From: Nitrospirota bacterium
Lineage (GTDB): Bacteria > JACPQY01
Direction of reading: 5' to 3'
Assembly: GCA_016190245.1 (NCBI GenBank)
Contig: JACPQY010000067.1
Span: forward strand, 1 to 29,422
Length of the DNA stretch: 29,422 nt
The notes beneath the pieces are model-generated. The model worked only from the letters and a program-made list of their open reading frames with translations, did no database searches and was not told the DNA's origin. This document shows, one piece after another, positions 14,986 through 21,689 of this stretch. Position numbers and translations under genes: made by a program. Every line of letters starts with the position of its first letter. The stretch's first letter is position 1.

Positions 14986-16200
14986 TCAGTCGTAGTGCGC
15001 GTTGATGGCGACGTAGCGGCGCGACAGATCCGTGCTGTAGATCGTGGCATGGCCCGGCCCCGATCCCACGCTGATGCGCACCGGAACTTCGCGGGCCCGG
15101 AGGTGCCCGCGCGCCTTGGCCAGCATGACTTCGGAGCAACCGCGTCCCCCCGAGAAGACCGCCACCCCACCGATCAGGATCCGCAGTTTCTCGAGCGAGA
15201 AGGGAATCAACGTGCTTCCCAGGGCAGCCAGCATCCGCCCCCAGTTGGGGTCGCCCCCGTGGACGGCCGTCTTGACGAGGAGGGACTGGGCGACGGCCCG
15301 CGCCTGTATCTGCGCATCCTCGCCCGACCTCGCTCCTTCCACTGCGACGGTGAAGCACCGGGTGACGCCTTCACCGTCCGCTACGATTTGCTTCGCCAGC
15401 GAGACCAGCACCTCTTCAAGTGCATCGTTGAAGCGCGCGGCCGCGGCCCTGTCCAGAGCGACCCGCCCCGATGCAAGAACCAATACGGTGTCGTTCGTGC
15501 TCATGTCGCCGTCAACGGTGATTCGGTTGAAACTCCGCTCCACGGCCTGTGCGAGGGCTCGTTGAAGTTCGGGCTGTTCCACCCGCGCATCCGTCATGGC
15601 AAAGGCCAGCATGGTGGCATGCGGCACTGCGGCGAGGCGCGGGGCAATCATCCCTGCGCCCTTGGCCACGCCGAGGAGGCCTGCGCTCCGGCCACCGCAG
15701 TGCACCGTTCGATGCTCCAGCTTGGGCCGCGTGTCCGTGGTCAGGATGGCGCGCGAGAAACGATCCACGCCCCGCGGGTCCGCTTCCGCCTTCAGGCCAG
15801 GGAGCGCGCGAAGAATCCGGTCAACCGGAAGCCGGGAGCCGATCTTCCCCGTGGAGGCGAGAAAGATCCGGCGAGTCGGCATCCCCAGTTCACGGGCCGC
15901 CGCTGTCGCGATGCGAGCGCAATCCTTCAGGCCCTCCTCTCCCGTCCCGGCATTGGCATTCCCGCTGTTCACGAGCACCGCCTGTACCCTCGCCTTGTCC
16001 AGCCGGGTGAGATCCCACAGGACCGGCGCAGCCTTCGCCACGTTTCGCGTGTAGGCCGCCGCGTACACACACGGCCGGTCTGCCAATATCAGCCCGAAAT
16101 CCCGCCCTCCGCGCCTCCGAATGCCGGCACTCGTGGCGGAGAAGCGAAACCCTTCCGGCGCGGGAATACCGCCTCGGCCACCGGCGTTTCGAGAATCCAT
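14986..16200 (-). CDS. argJ: Glutamate N-acetyltransferase / amino-acid N-acetyltransferase ArgJ
   Basis: ArgJ moves acetyl from N-acetylornithine to glutamate in the cyclic arginine pathway and in many species also uses acetyl-CoA. The roughly 404-aa precursor autocleaves at A-T. Recognisable blocks are VNSGNANAGTG, the oxyanion-hole LASTGKIG (usually S-T-G-V-I-G), VAKGAGMIAP, the cleavage site HATMLAF and VDGDMSTNDTVLVLASG. The segment between MIAP and ATML is RLAAVPH, about five residues longer than the usual two, immediately before the scissile bond. The start is ATG 16200 (GTG 16206 is in frame), a few bases after the cytochrome gene stop. It is the last gene of the pepA unit. Confidence 0.92.
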   Translation of the reverse strand: MDSRNAGGRGGIPAPEGFRFSATSAGIRRRGGRDFGLILADRPCVYAAAYTRNVAKAAPVLWDLTRLDKARVQAVLVNSGNANAGTGEEGLKDCARIATAAARELGMPTRRIFLASTGKIGSRLPVDRILRALPGLKAEADPRGVDRFSRAILTTDTRPKLEHRTVHCGGRSAGLLGVAKGAGMIAPRLAAVPHATMLAFAMTDARVEQPELQRALAQAVERSFNRITVDGDMSTNDTVLVLASGRVALDRAAAARFNDALEEVLVSLAKQIVADGEGVTRCFTVAVEGARSGEDAQIQARAVAQSLLVKTAVHGGDPNWGRMLAALGSTLIPFSLEKLRILIGGVAVFSGGRGCSEVMLAKARGHLRAREVPVRISVGSGPGHATIYSTDLSRRYVAINAHYD

Positions 16201-16210
16201 CGGCACCGTT

Positions 16211-16588
16211 CTACGGTATCCGCCCCTCGCCTGTCCCCCTCGCCGCCAAGTAGGCCATCATCAGACGATCCTCCTCAGGCGTCAGAGACAGACCGGGGAC
16301 CCGGGACTCGGGCCGATGGCCCTGCGTCGGATCCACGTACCGACGCACCCACTCCGGCCCACGCAGGCGGTACGCCTCCGCCACCGAGGGCACCTCCGAA
16401 GCGGTGCCGTCGTGGTGACAGGGCCCGCACCGCTTCCCGAAAACGACTTCGCCCTTCTCAGCGTCCGTCGCGTTGGGAGGCAGAATGAGAAGCACATCCC
16501 CCAATCTCTTCCCACGCACCGTGTTCAGAACGGCTGCGGTTACGATCAAGGACAGGATCACCAAGAGGATCAGTGTGGACCGTTTCAA
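16211..16588 (-). CDS. Small membrane-anchored c-type cytochrome
   Basis: The 125-aa product has an N-terminal hydrophobic anchor (residues 5-22) and one haem-binding site, CGPCH at 54-58, so it would be a periplasm-facing cytochrome c. PEDR-type helices and LMMAYLAA at the end fit the class I fold. The usual distal Met lies before the last helix in a form like S-R-M-P; here it reads SRVPG, so Met is replaced by Val97 and another ligand or an open site is possible. The start is TTG 16588, the only start after the pepA stop (16615) that precedes the hydrophobic segment. The redox partner is unknown. Confidence 0.8.
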   Translation of the reverse strand: MKRSTLILLVILSLIVTAAVLNTVRGKRLGDVLLILPPNATDAEKGEVVFGKRCGPCHHDGTASEVPSVAEAYRLRGPEWVRRYVDPTQGHRPESRVPGLSLTPEEDRLMMAYLAARGTGEGRIP

Positions 16589-16614
16589 GGCGAGGCGTCC
16601 GCCCCATCTCCCTC

Positions 16615-18081
16615 TTACGCCTGGTGAAGGAGGAAATCGACGAGCGTGCGGACGCCGAAGCCGGTGCCCCCCTTGGGGCAGTAGGGAAGGTCGCGTTCGG
16701 TGAAGGCCGGACCGGCGATATCGATGTGGGCCCATGGCGTCTGCCCCACAAACTCCCGGAGAAACAGCGCCGCGGTGATCGCCCCGGCGTATCTCTCGCC
16801 GGCGTTCTTGAGGTCCGCCACCTCGCTCTTGAGAAGGTCCTTGTAGTCCTCCTCCATGGGCATGGCCCACATTTTCTCGCCTGTCCGCTCGCCCGATGCG
16901 AGGAGCGCCTGCACGAGCTTCTCATCGTTCCCAAACACGCCCGCGATCCTCTCACCAAGGGCCACCACGCACGCGCCCGTCAGCGTTGCCAGGTCCACGA
17001 TCAAGCGCGGGCGGCGGCGCGTCGCAAACACCAGAGCGTCCGCCAGCGTGACCCGTCCCTCGGCATCGGTATTGTTCACTTCGATCGTCTTGCCGGCCAT
17101 CGTCCGCACGACATCCCCGGGCCGGTAGGCGGATCCGCTCGGCATATTCTCGACGGCTGCGATGAGACCGATCACCTCAACGGGCGGCCGGATCTCGCGC
17201 AGCACCCGAAATGTTCCGAGAACCGCGGCCGCGCCGGACATGTCCGACTTCATGGTCTCCATGGACTTGGAAGGCTTGAGCGAAAGTCCGCCGCTGTCGA
17301 ACGTGACACCCTTCCCCACCAGCACGATGGGCCGAGACGTGGAGGGACGCCGCGGTCGGTAGTGCAGTTCGATGAACCGCGGCCGGTTGACGCTGCCCTG
17401 GGCCACGCCCAGGATCCCACCCATTTTCATCCTCTTGATCCACGCCTCATCCCGCACGCTGACGGACACGCCCGACCCGATGCGCCGCGCCGCCTCGGCC
17501 AGCGCCTTCGGCGTCATCGCGCAGGCCGGCTCGTTCACGAGGTCTCGGGCGAAGTTGACCGCGCGTGCGCCCCTGACAGCGCGATCCAGCACCTGGCGGG
17601 GGTTGCCGGCGATGCCGGCCGAGGGAACAAACGTGACCGAGTCCGGTTCGAATCCGTTCTCGGGCTTCTTGTAGTGGGAAAACCGGTAGACCGCCATTTC
17701 GGCGGCCTCCCCAAATGCCCTCGTGGCCGCCTCGAGATCCTCCCACACGCGATGCCTCCCGCCTGCCAGAACAATCTCGCGCGCCTTCACCTCCCGTCCA
17801 CGCACCACCGCGCGGGCCACCGCATGGCGCCATTTCTCCAGCGTGAAGGACGCCGCCTTTCCCACCCCAACAACGAGGACCCGACCCGCCCGGACATGGA
17901 TGAGGCAGGCCCGTCCCTCTTTGCCCTCGAAACGGTCGATCTCCAGCGCCTTCCGGACCGTCTGGCGGTCCCTCCCCCCGAAGCGGCCCCACATCGGAAC
18001 CTTCTCACCCTCGAATTGCAGAAGACATACGATGGACGAGGGGCGAATAGCAACGGCTGAGGAAGAGATGCGGAGGTCCAC
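16615..18081 (-). CDS. pepA: Leucyl aminopeptidase (M17)
   Basis: This 488-aa cytosolic M17 aminopeptidase removes N-terminal residues using two zinc or manganese ions. The first 150 residues are the divergent N-domain. The catalytic domain holds VGKGVTFDSGG (Lys and Asp ligands), MKSDMSGAA (Asp) and the signature NTDAEGRV (Asp, Glu and the bicarbonate Arg), plus DLATLTGACVVALG. All metal ligands are present. I chose GTG 18081, although the frame stays open further upstream, because a TTGCAA-N18-TAGAAT promoter ends 8 nt before it and the length then matches the family. It heads a unit with the cytochrome and argJ, and shares a divergent control region with the acyl-CoA dehydrogenase. Confidence 0.93.
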   Translation of the reverse strand: MDLRISSSAVAIRPSSIVCLLQFEGEKVPMWGRFGGRDRQTVRKALEIDRFEGKEGRACLIHVRAGRVLVVGVGKAASFTLEKWRHAVARAVVRGREVKAREIVLAGGRHRVWEDLEAATRAFGEAAEMAVYRFSHYKKPENGFEPDSVTFVPSAGIAGNPRQVLDRAVRGARAVNFARDLVNEPACAMTPKALAEAARRIGSGVSVSVRDEAWIKRMKMGGILGVAQGSVNRPRFIELHYRPRRPSTSRPIVLVGKGVTFDSGGLSLKPSKSMETMKSDMSGAAAVLGTFRVLREIRPPVEVIGLIAAVENMPSGSAYRPGDVVRTMAGKTIEVNNTDAEGRVTLADALVFATRRRPRLIVDLATLTGACVVALGERIAGVFGNDEKLVQALLASGERTGEKMWAMPMEEDYKDLLKSEVADLKNAGERYAGAITAALFLREFVGQTPWAHIDIAGPAFTERDLPYCPKGGTGFGVRTLVDFLLHQA

Positions 18082-18089
18082 GTCGCGCG

Positions 18090-18119
18090 ATTCTAGTCCG
18101 GCGACGACGCCGTTTGCAA
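18090..18119 (-). promoter_or_regulatory. Promoter of pepA
   Basis: On the minus strand, TTGCAA (18119-18114), an 18-nt spacer and TAGAAT (18095-18090) form a promoter. Eight nt separate the -10 from GTG 18081, so the transcript would be leaderless. This decides the pepA start. Confidence 0.65.
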
Positions 18120-18140
18120 GCTGGCCCCCGCCCCCCCCTC

Positions 18141-18168
18141 TTGCTTTCACCCGGGAGGCCCGCATAAT
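18141..18168 (+). promoter_or_regulatory. Promoter of the acyl-CoA dehydrogenase gene
   Basis: TTGCTT (18141-18146), a 16-nt spacer and CATAAT (18163-18168) lie in the 97-bp divergent gap with pepA. Ten nt separate the -10 from the ATG, so the leader would be only about 3 nt. A C8 run lies just upstream at 18131-18138. Confidence 0.6.
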
Positions 18169-18178
18169 AAGCCCTGCC

Positions 18179-19960
18179 ATGAGCGAGCCCACGTCCCCCA
18201 AGGGATGCGCCTTCCTCGTCGAGCCCTTCGGATCCGTCCCCATCTTCACGCCCGAGGATTTCACCGAAGAAGACCGCGCCCTGGCGCGCGCGGCCCACGA
18301 TTTCATGAGCGAGGAGGTCATCCCGCGCCACGAGGAAATCGAACGCAAGCAGGAAGGCGTGATGGTGGAACTTCTGAAGAAGGCGGGGCGCAACGGTTTC
18401 CTCTCCGCCGAGGTCCCCGAGGCGTACGGCGGACTCGGTTTCTCCAAGGCCCTCGGCATGCGCCTCTCGGAGGAATTCGCCCGGATGTCGTCTTTCGCCG
18501 TGGCCCTGGGCGCCCACACCGGGATCGGCACGCTCCCCCTCGTCTACTACGGGACCGAGGAACAGCGCCGGAAGTACCTGCCGCGCCTTGCCTCCGGCGA
18601 ACTGATCGCCGCCTACGCTCTCACCGAGCCGCAGGCCGGCACCGACGCCCTGGCCGCCAAGACGACCGCCGTGCTCGACGCGGACGGCCGCCAGTACCTC
18701 CTCACGGGGGTGAAACAGTTCATCACGAACGCAGGTTTTGCGGACCTTTTCACCGTCTTCGCGAAGATCGACGGCCGCGAGTTCACGGCCTTCCTCGTCG
18801 AACGCGCGACGCCCGGCGTGTCCGTCGGGCGCGAGGAGCACAAGCTCGGCATCGAGGGATCCTCGACCAGGCAGGTCATCCTCGAGAATGCCCGCGTCCC
18901 CGTCGAAAACCTCCTGGGAGAACGCGGCCGGGGCCACAAAATCGCCTTCAACATCCTCAATGTGGGCCGCCTCAAGCTGGGCGGCGGATCCATAGGCACC
19001 GCCAAGGAGTGCCTCGAGATCGCGACGCGCTACGCCAAGGAACGCCGCCAGTTCGGGCGACCCATCGCGGAGTTCGGCGTCATCCATCAGAAGCTCGCCG
19101 ATATGGCGACGCGGATCTTCGTGGCCGACAGCATCAACTACCGCGCGGCCGGCTTCGTGGACGCCCTCCTCAAAACACTCGACAAGGACAGTCCCGACTA
19201 CTTCAAGCGAGCCTCCGCCGCCATCGAGGAATTTACGGTCGAATGCTCGATCTCGAAGGTCTTCGGCACGGAGGCCCTCAATTTCGTGGCCGACGAGGCC
19301 CTCCAGATCCTAGGCGGCTACGGCTTCCTGCGTGACTACCCCATCGAGCGTTACTACCGCGACGCGCGCATCAACCGCATCTTCGAGGGCACGAACGAGA
19401 TCAACCGCCTCATCATCCCGAGCACGCTGCTCAAGCGGGCGATGGAGGGCATCATCCCACTCATGGAGTTCGTTCAGCAGGCTCAGGAGGAATTGGCCGG
19501 GAGCCGTAGCCTTGCCATCCCCGAGGGACCACTCCGCCGCGAGGCCGAGGCCGTCGTCCGCTCCAAACGCATCCTGGCCTACGTCGCCAACCTGATGGTC
19601 CAGAAACACATGGCGGACCTCAAGGACCAGCAGCAACACCTCCAGATCTTCAGCAACATGATCATTGATCTCTTCGCCATGGATTGCGCCACGCTCCGAG
19701 CCGAGCGCATCCTGCGGGAAAAGGGAGAGAACGGCACGAAAGTCTACCGGGACATGTGCCACGCCTTCGTCGCCTCGGGCAATGACCGCATCCTGGCCAA
19801 CGCGCGCCGTCTGCTGGCCAACGACATGGAAGATCTCGAGTTGCGAGGCCACCTGGACGTCATCGGCCGCTTCGCCCCATTCCTGCCCGTCCGAACCATC
19901 CAGATCAAGACCGACATCGCCCGCCAAGTGGTGGACATGGACGGCCGATTGTTCGCCTAG
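18179..19960 (+). CDS. Acyl-CoA dehydrogenase, VLCAD/ACAD9-like long form
   Basis: The 593-aa flavoprotein catalyses alpha,beta-dehydrogenation of acyl-CoA in fatty acid oxidation. Conserved blocks are AYALTEPQAGTD (FAD/substrate), GVKQFITNAGFADLF, ERRQFGRPIAEF and QILGGYGFLRDYPIERYYRDARI. The FEGTNEINR block carries the catalytic Glu seen in medium-chain enzymes. About 190 residues follow the usual end of a short or medium-chain enzyme, as in VLCAD and ACAD9, where the extension helps membrane association and dimerisation. An open frame runs upstream, but ATG 18179 is supported by the promoter and by protein similarity. The chain-length preference and electron acceptor are inferred. Confidence 0.93.
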   Translation: MSEPTSPKGCAFLVEPFGSVPIFTPEDFTEEDRALARAAHDFMSEEVIPRHEEIERKQEGVMVELLKKAGRNGFLSAEVPEAYGGLGFSKALGMRLSEEFARMSSFAVALGAHTGIGTLPLVYYGTEEQRRKYLPRLASGELIAAYALTEPQAGTDALAAKTTAVLDADGRQYLLTGVKQFITNAGFADLFTVFAKIDGREFTAFLVERATPGVSVGREEHKLGIEGSSTRQVILENARVPVENLLGERGRGHKIAFNILNVGRLKLGGGSIGTAKECLEIATRYAKERRQFGRPIAEFGVIHQKLADMATRIFVADSINYRAAGFVDALLKTLDKDSPDYFKRASAAIEEFTVECSISKVFGTEALNFVADEALQILGGYGFLRDYPIERYYRDARINRIFEGTNEINRLIIPSTLLKRAMEGIIPLMEFVQQAQEELAGSRSLAIPEGPLRREAEAVVRSKRILAYVANLMVQKHMADLKDQQQHLQIFSNMIIDLFAMDCATLRAERILREKGENGTKVYRDMCHAFVASGNDRILANARRLLANDMEDLELRGHLDVIGRFAPFLPVRTIQIKTDIARQVVDMDGRLFA

Positions 19961-19971
19961 GAACGCCCCTC

Positions 19972-20376
19972 ATGCCCATCTACGAGTACCAGTGTGAAAA
20001 ATGCCGCAAGAAGAGCTCGGTGCTTACCCTGCGCGTCTCCGAGGTAGTCCACCCCCGCTGCGAGCACTGCGGGAGCGAGAACATGAAGCGTCTCATCTCG
20101 CGCGTGCGCGTGGTGCGCTCTGAGAGCAGCCGCCTCGACCGAATGGCCGACCCTTCATCCCTCGCCGGACTCGACGAGAAGGACCCGCGCAGCATGGTAA
20201 AGTGGATGAAGAAGATGGGGCAGGAAATGGGAGAGGACCTAGGCGACGACTTCGACGGGATGATCGAGGAAGCGGAGAGAGAAGCCGAACACGGGGACGC
20301 GGGCGAACCGCCCTCGGACGGAGACGCAGCCACGCCCGACACCTCCGCCGACTCGACCAGCGACGACTCCGACTGA
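19972..20376 (+). CDS. FmdB-family zinc ribbon protein
   Basis: The 134-aa product begins MPIYEYQCEKC and has two CxxC knuckles (CEKC and CEHC), the FmdB zinc ribbon at residues 1-40. Such proteins are widespread, and their role (regulatory or RNA-associated) is not settled. The remaining 90 residues are low complexity, strongly acidic and Asp/Ser-rich at the C-terminus. It starts 11 nt after the acyl-CoA dehydrogenase stop and is likely co-transcribed with it. No independent function can be claimed. Confidence 0.85.
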   Translation: MPIYEYQCEKCRKKSSVLTLRVSEVVHPRCEHCGSENMKRLISRVRVVRSESSRLDRMADPSSLAGLDEKDPRSMVKWMKKMGQEMGEDLGDDFDGMIEEAEREAEHGDAGEPPSDGDAATPDTSADSTSDDSD

Positions 20377-20444
20377 TCGCCCCCATGCCCCCGAGAGGGT
20401 GCCTTTGGTTCCAGCCCCGAAAACCCCCATCCTCCGCGACAACG

Positions 20445-20473
20445 TTGATGAAGGTTCGCTCCGGGGGTATCAT
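20445..20473 (+). promoter_or_regulatory. Promoter of the decayed Uma2-type gene
   Basis: TTGATG (20445-20450), a 17-nt spacer and TATCAT (20468-20473) form a strong sigma70-like promoter. It ends 6 nt before ATG 20480, the same close spacing as the functional genes nearby. The gene it served is broken, so it may now drive the downstream two-gene unit or a short non-coding transcript. Confidence 0.6.
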
Positions 20474-20479
20474 CTCCGT

Positions 20480-20574
20480 ATGTCGGTCCTGATCCCGCCC
20501 CCAACCCCAAGATCAAGTTCACGTATCAAGACTGAGTCCTGACACCGGACGACAAGCGATACGATCTCATCTGG
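20480..20574 (+). pseudogene. Remnant of a Uma2-type (DUF820) endonuclease gene
   Basis: From 20506 one frame reads PKIKFTYQD, a stop at 20533, then VLTPDDKRYDLI. This closely matches the start of Uma2/DUF820 proteins (K-F-T-Y-E-D-Y-L-L-x-P-D-D-K-R-Y-E-L-I). ATG 20480 lies in another frame, so there is at least one frameshift and one nonsense change within 30 codons. After 20574 no further Uma2 sequence is recognisable; the rest of the 20377-20724 interval shows no other gene. Only the N-terminal part and its promoter survive. Confidence 0.55.
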
Positions 20575-20709
20575 TCCACCGGCGGACTGGCACAGTCCTC
20601 GCCGAATGGGGCTTATTCGCGTTGCACCGCATCGTCGCCGCAGGGGCCGTTGATGCAGGACCCATCGCGGGGGGCATTTCCCGGCTCCAAGAGGGAGATG
20701 ACCAGTCTG

Positions 20710-20718
20710 TGGTACAAT
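20710..20718 (+). promoter_or_regulatory. Extended -10 promoter of the nucleotidyltransferase pair
   Basis: TGGTACAAT fits TG-n-TACAAT, an extended -10. It ends 6 nt before ATG 20725, predicting a leaderless mRNA. No convincing -35 is visible, which is usual for extended -10 promoters. Confidence 0.5.
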
Positions 20719-20724
20719 CCACCC

Positions 20725-20988
20725 ATGCCGTCGGATACGCCGAAGAACCCGAATTCTTTCTTGCGCCCGCGGAACACCCTCGCGGACTTGATGGATGAGA
20801 TCGGCCACTGGCGAAACCGGCCCGTGGAGGACCACGACCGGGGCATCCGGCAGGCCTGTGACCTTGCGGCGCACATCCTGTCCAACCGAGACGACGGCCG
20901 GCTCGTGCTTGCGCAGGGCGACCCAGAGGCAAAGCATCTCTTGACGGACTGGTACAGAATCGTAAGGACCCGAGGCCGAAGAGTGTGA
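20725..20988 (+). CDS. Small protein paired with a nucleotidyltransferase (possible antitoxin)
   Basis: The 87-aa product (from ATG 20725) is hydrophilic and mostly helical, with a Pro/Asn-rich N-terminus. I do not recognise a family. The frame extends to an ATG at 20650 and one at 20698, but the extended -10 at 20710-20718 puts the transcript start at about 20725. Its stop overlaps the GTG start of the MNT-fold gene (GTGA), the arrangement of toxin-antitoxin and HEPN-MNT pairs. The role as antitoxin or partner is inferred from context only. No HEPN-type R-x4-6-H motif is evident. Confidence 0.6.
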   Translation: MPSDTPKNPNSFLRPRNTLADLMDEIGHWRNRPVEDHDRGIRQACDLAAHILSNRDDGRLVLAQGDPEAKHLLTDWYRIVRTRGRRV

Positions 20989-21554
20989 AGCCGATACCCT
21001 CGGCATCGGCTCTCGCGCGGAAACTTGTCGATGCCCTGGTCGAATCGGGAATCGAATACGCCTTGGGAGGGGCGCTGGCCTATGGATACTGGGCCCCGCC
21101 TCGGGGCACCATAGATGTGGACTTGACCCTATTCCTTGATCCGCCGGACTGGCCCAGGGGTGTGGGGGTTCTTCGGCAAGCCGGATGCGAAGTCGATCCA
21201 AAGAGAACCTTGGAGGGGGCAAAGGATCGCGGCGATGTCCGGCTGTGGTGCGAGGGGATGCGCGTAGACGTGTACTTCCCCTCCCTCGACTTCTACGGCT
21301 CGGTGCGACGCAGGCGAGTCACCAAGACCCTGGAGGATCGCGATGTCAAAATCCTGTCCGCGGAAGATCTTTCCACCTTGAAAGCCCTCTTCAATCGAGG
21401 CAAGGACTGGGTTGATATCGAACGGATGCTCGCCGCCCAAGGCGCGAGTTTCGACCGGTCGTACGTCCGCGACTGGATCGTCCGCCTGGTCGGCGAAGAG
21501 GACGATCGCGTCCTCAAGTGGAACGAAATGACCGCCCGCATCCCGCCGGTGTAG
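20985..21554 (+). CDS. MNT-fold nucleotidyltransferase (AbiEii-like)
   Basis: The 189-aa protein has the polymerase-beta-like nucleotidyltransferase signature GGALAYGYWAPPRGTIDVDLTL (about residues 27-48), with the D-x-D pair intact, and a further Asp (VDVYF) later. The closest groups I know are AbiEii/AbiGii toxins and related DUF6036-type proteins, which modify tRNA or proteins in defence and toxin-antitoxin systems. The GTG start overlaps the upstream stop by four bases. The substrate is unknown, and a simple housekeeping role cannot be excluded. It ends 135 bp before a convergent histidine kinase gene. Confidence 0.75.
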   Translation: MKPIPSASALARKLVDALVESGIEYALGGALAYGYWAPPRGTIDVDLTLFLDPPDWPRGVGVLRQAGCEVDPKRTLEGAKDRGDVRLWCEGMRVDVYFPSLDFYGSVRRRRVTKTLEDRDVKILSAEDLSTLKALFNRGKDWVDIERMLAAQGASFDRSYVRDWIVRLVGEEDDRVLKWNEMTARIPPV

Positions 21555-21555
21555 T

Positions 21556-21591
21556 CCCACCCGGCAGCTGGGCAGCAGGTCCCGGAGTGGG
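21556..21591. terminator. Stem-loop between convergent genes, weak terminator candidate
   Basis: CCCAC-CCGG (21556-21564) pairs with CCGG-A-GTGGG (21582-21591) with one bulged base, just after the nucleotidyltransferase stop. No U-tract follows, so intrinsic termination is uncertain. Confidence 0.3.
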
Positions 21592-21689
21592 CCAGGGGGC
21601 AGCCATGGGGGTTGAGAATCTCCGGGCTGGGGCTCGCGCGCGGGGTCGGCTGGCGTGAATGGCGCCATCAAACGCCCTGCCGGAGGTCT

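Noticed and set aside
14965-16488. Long plus-strand open frame across argJ and the cytochrome gene
   Set aside because: ArgJ and the cytochrome have diagnostic motifs on the opposite strand; this frame is rich in Arg/Pro/Gly and has no domain.
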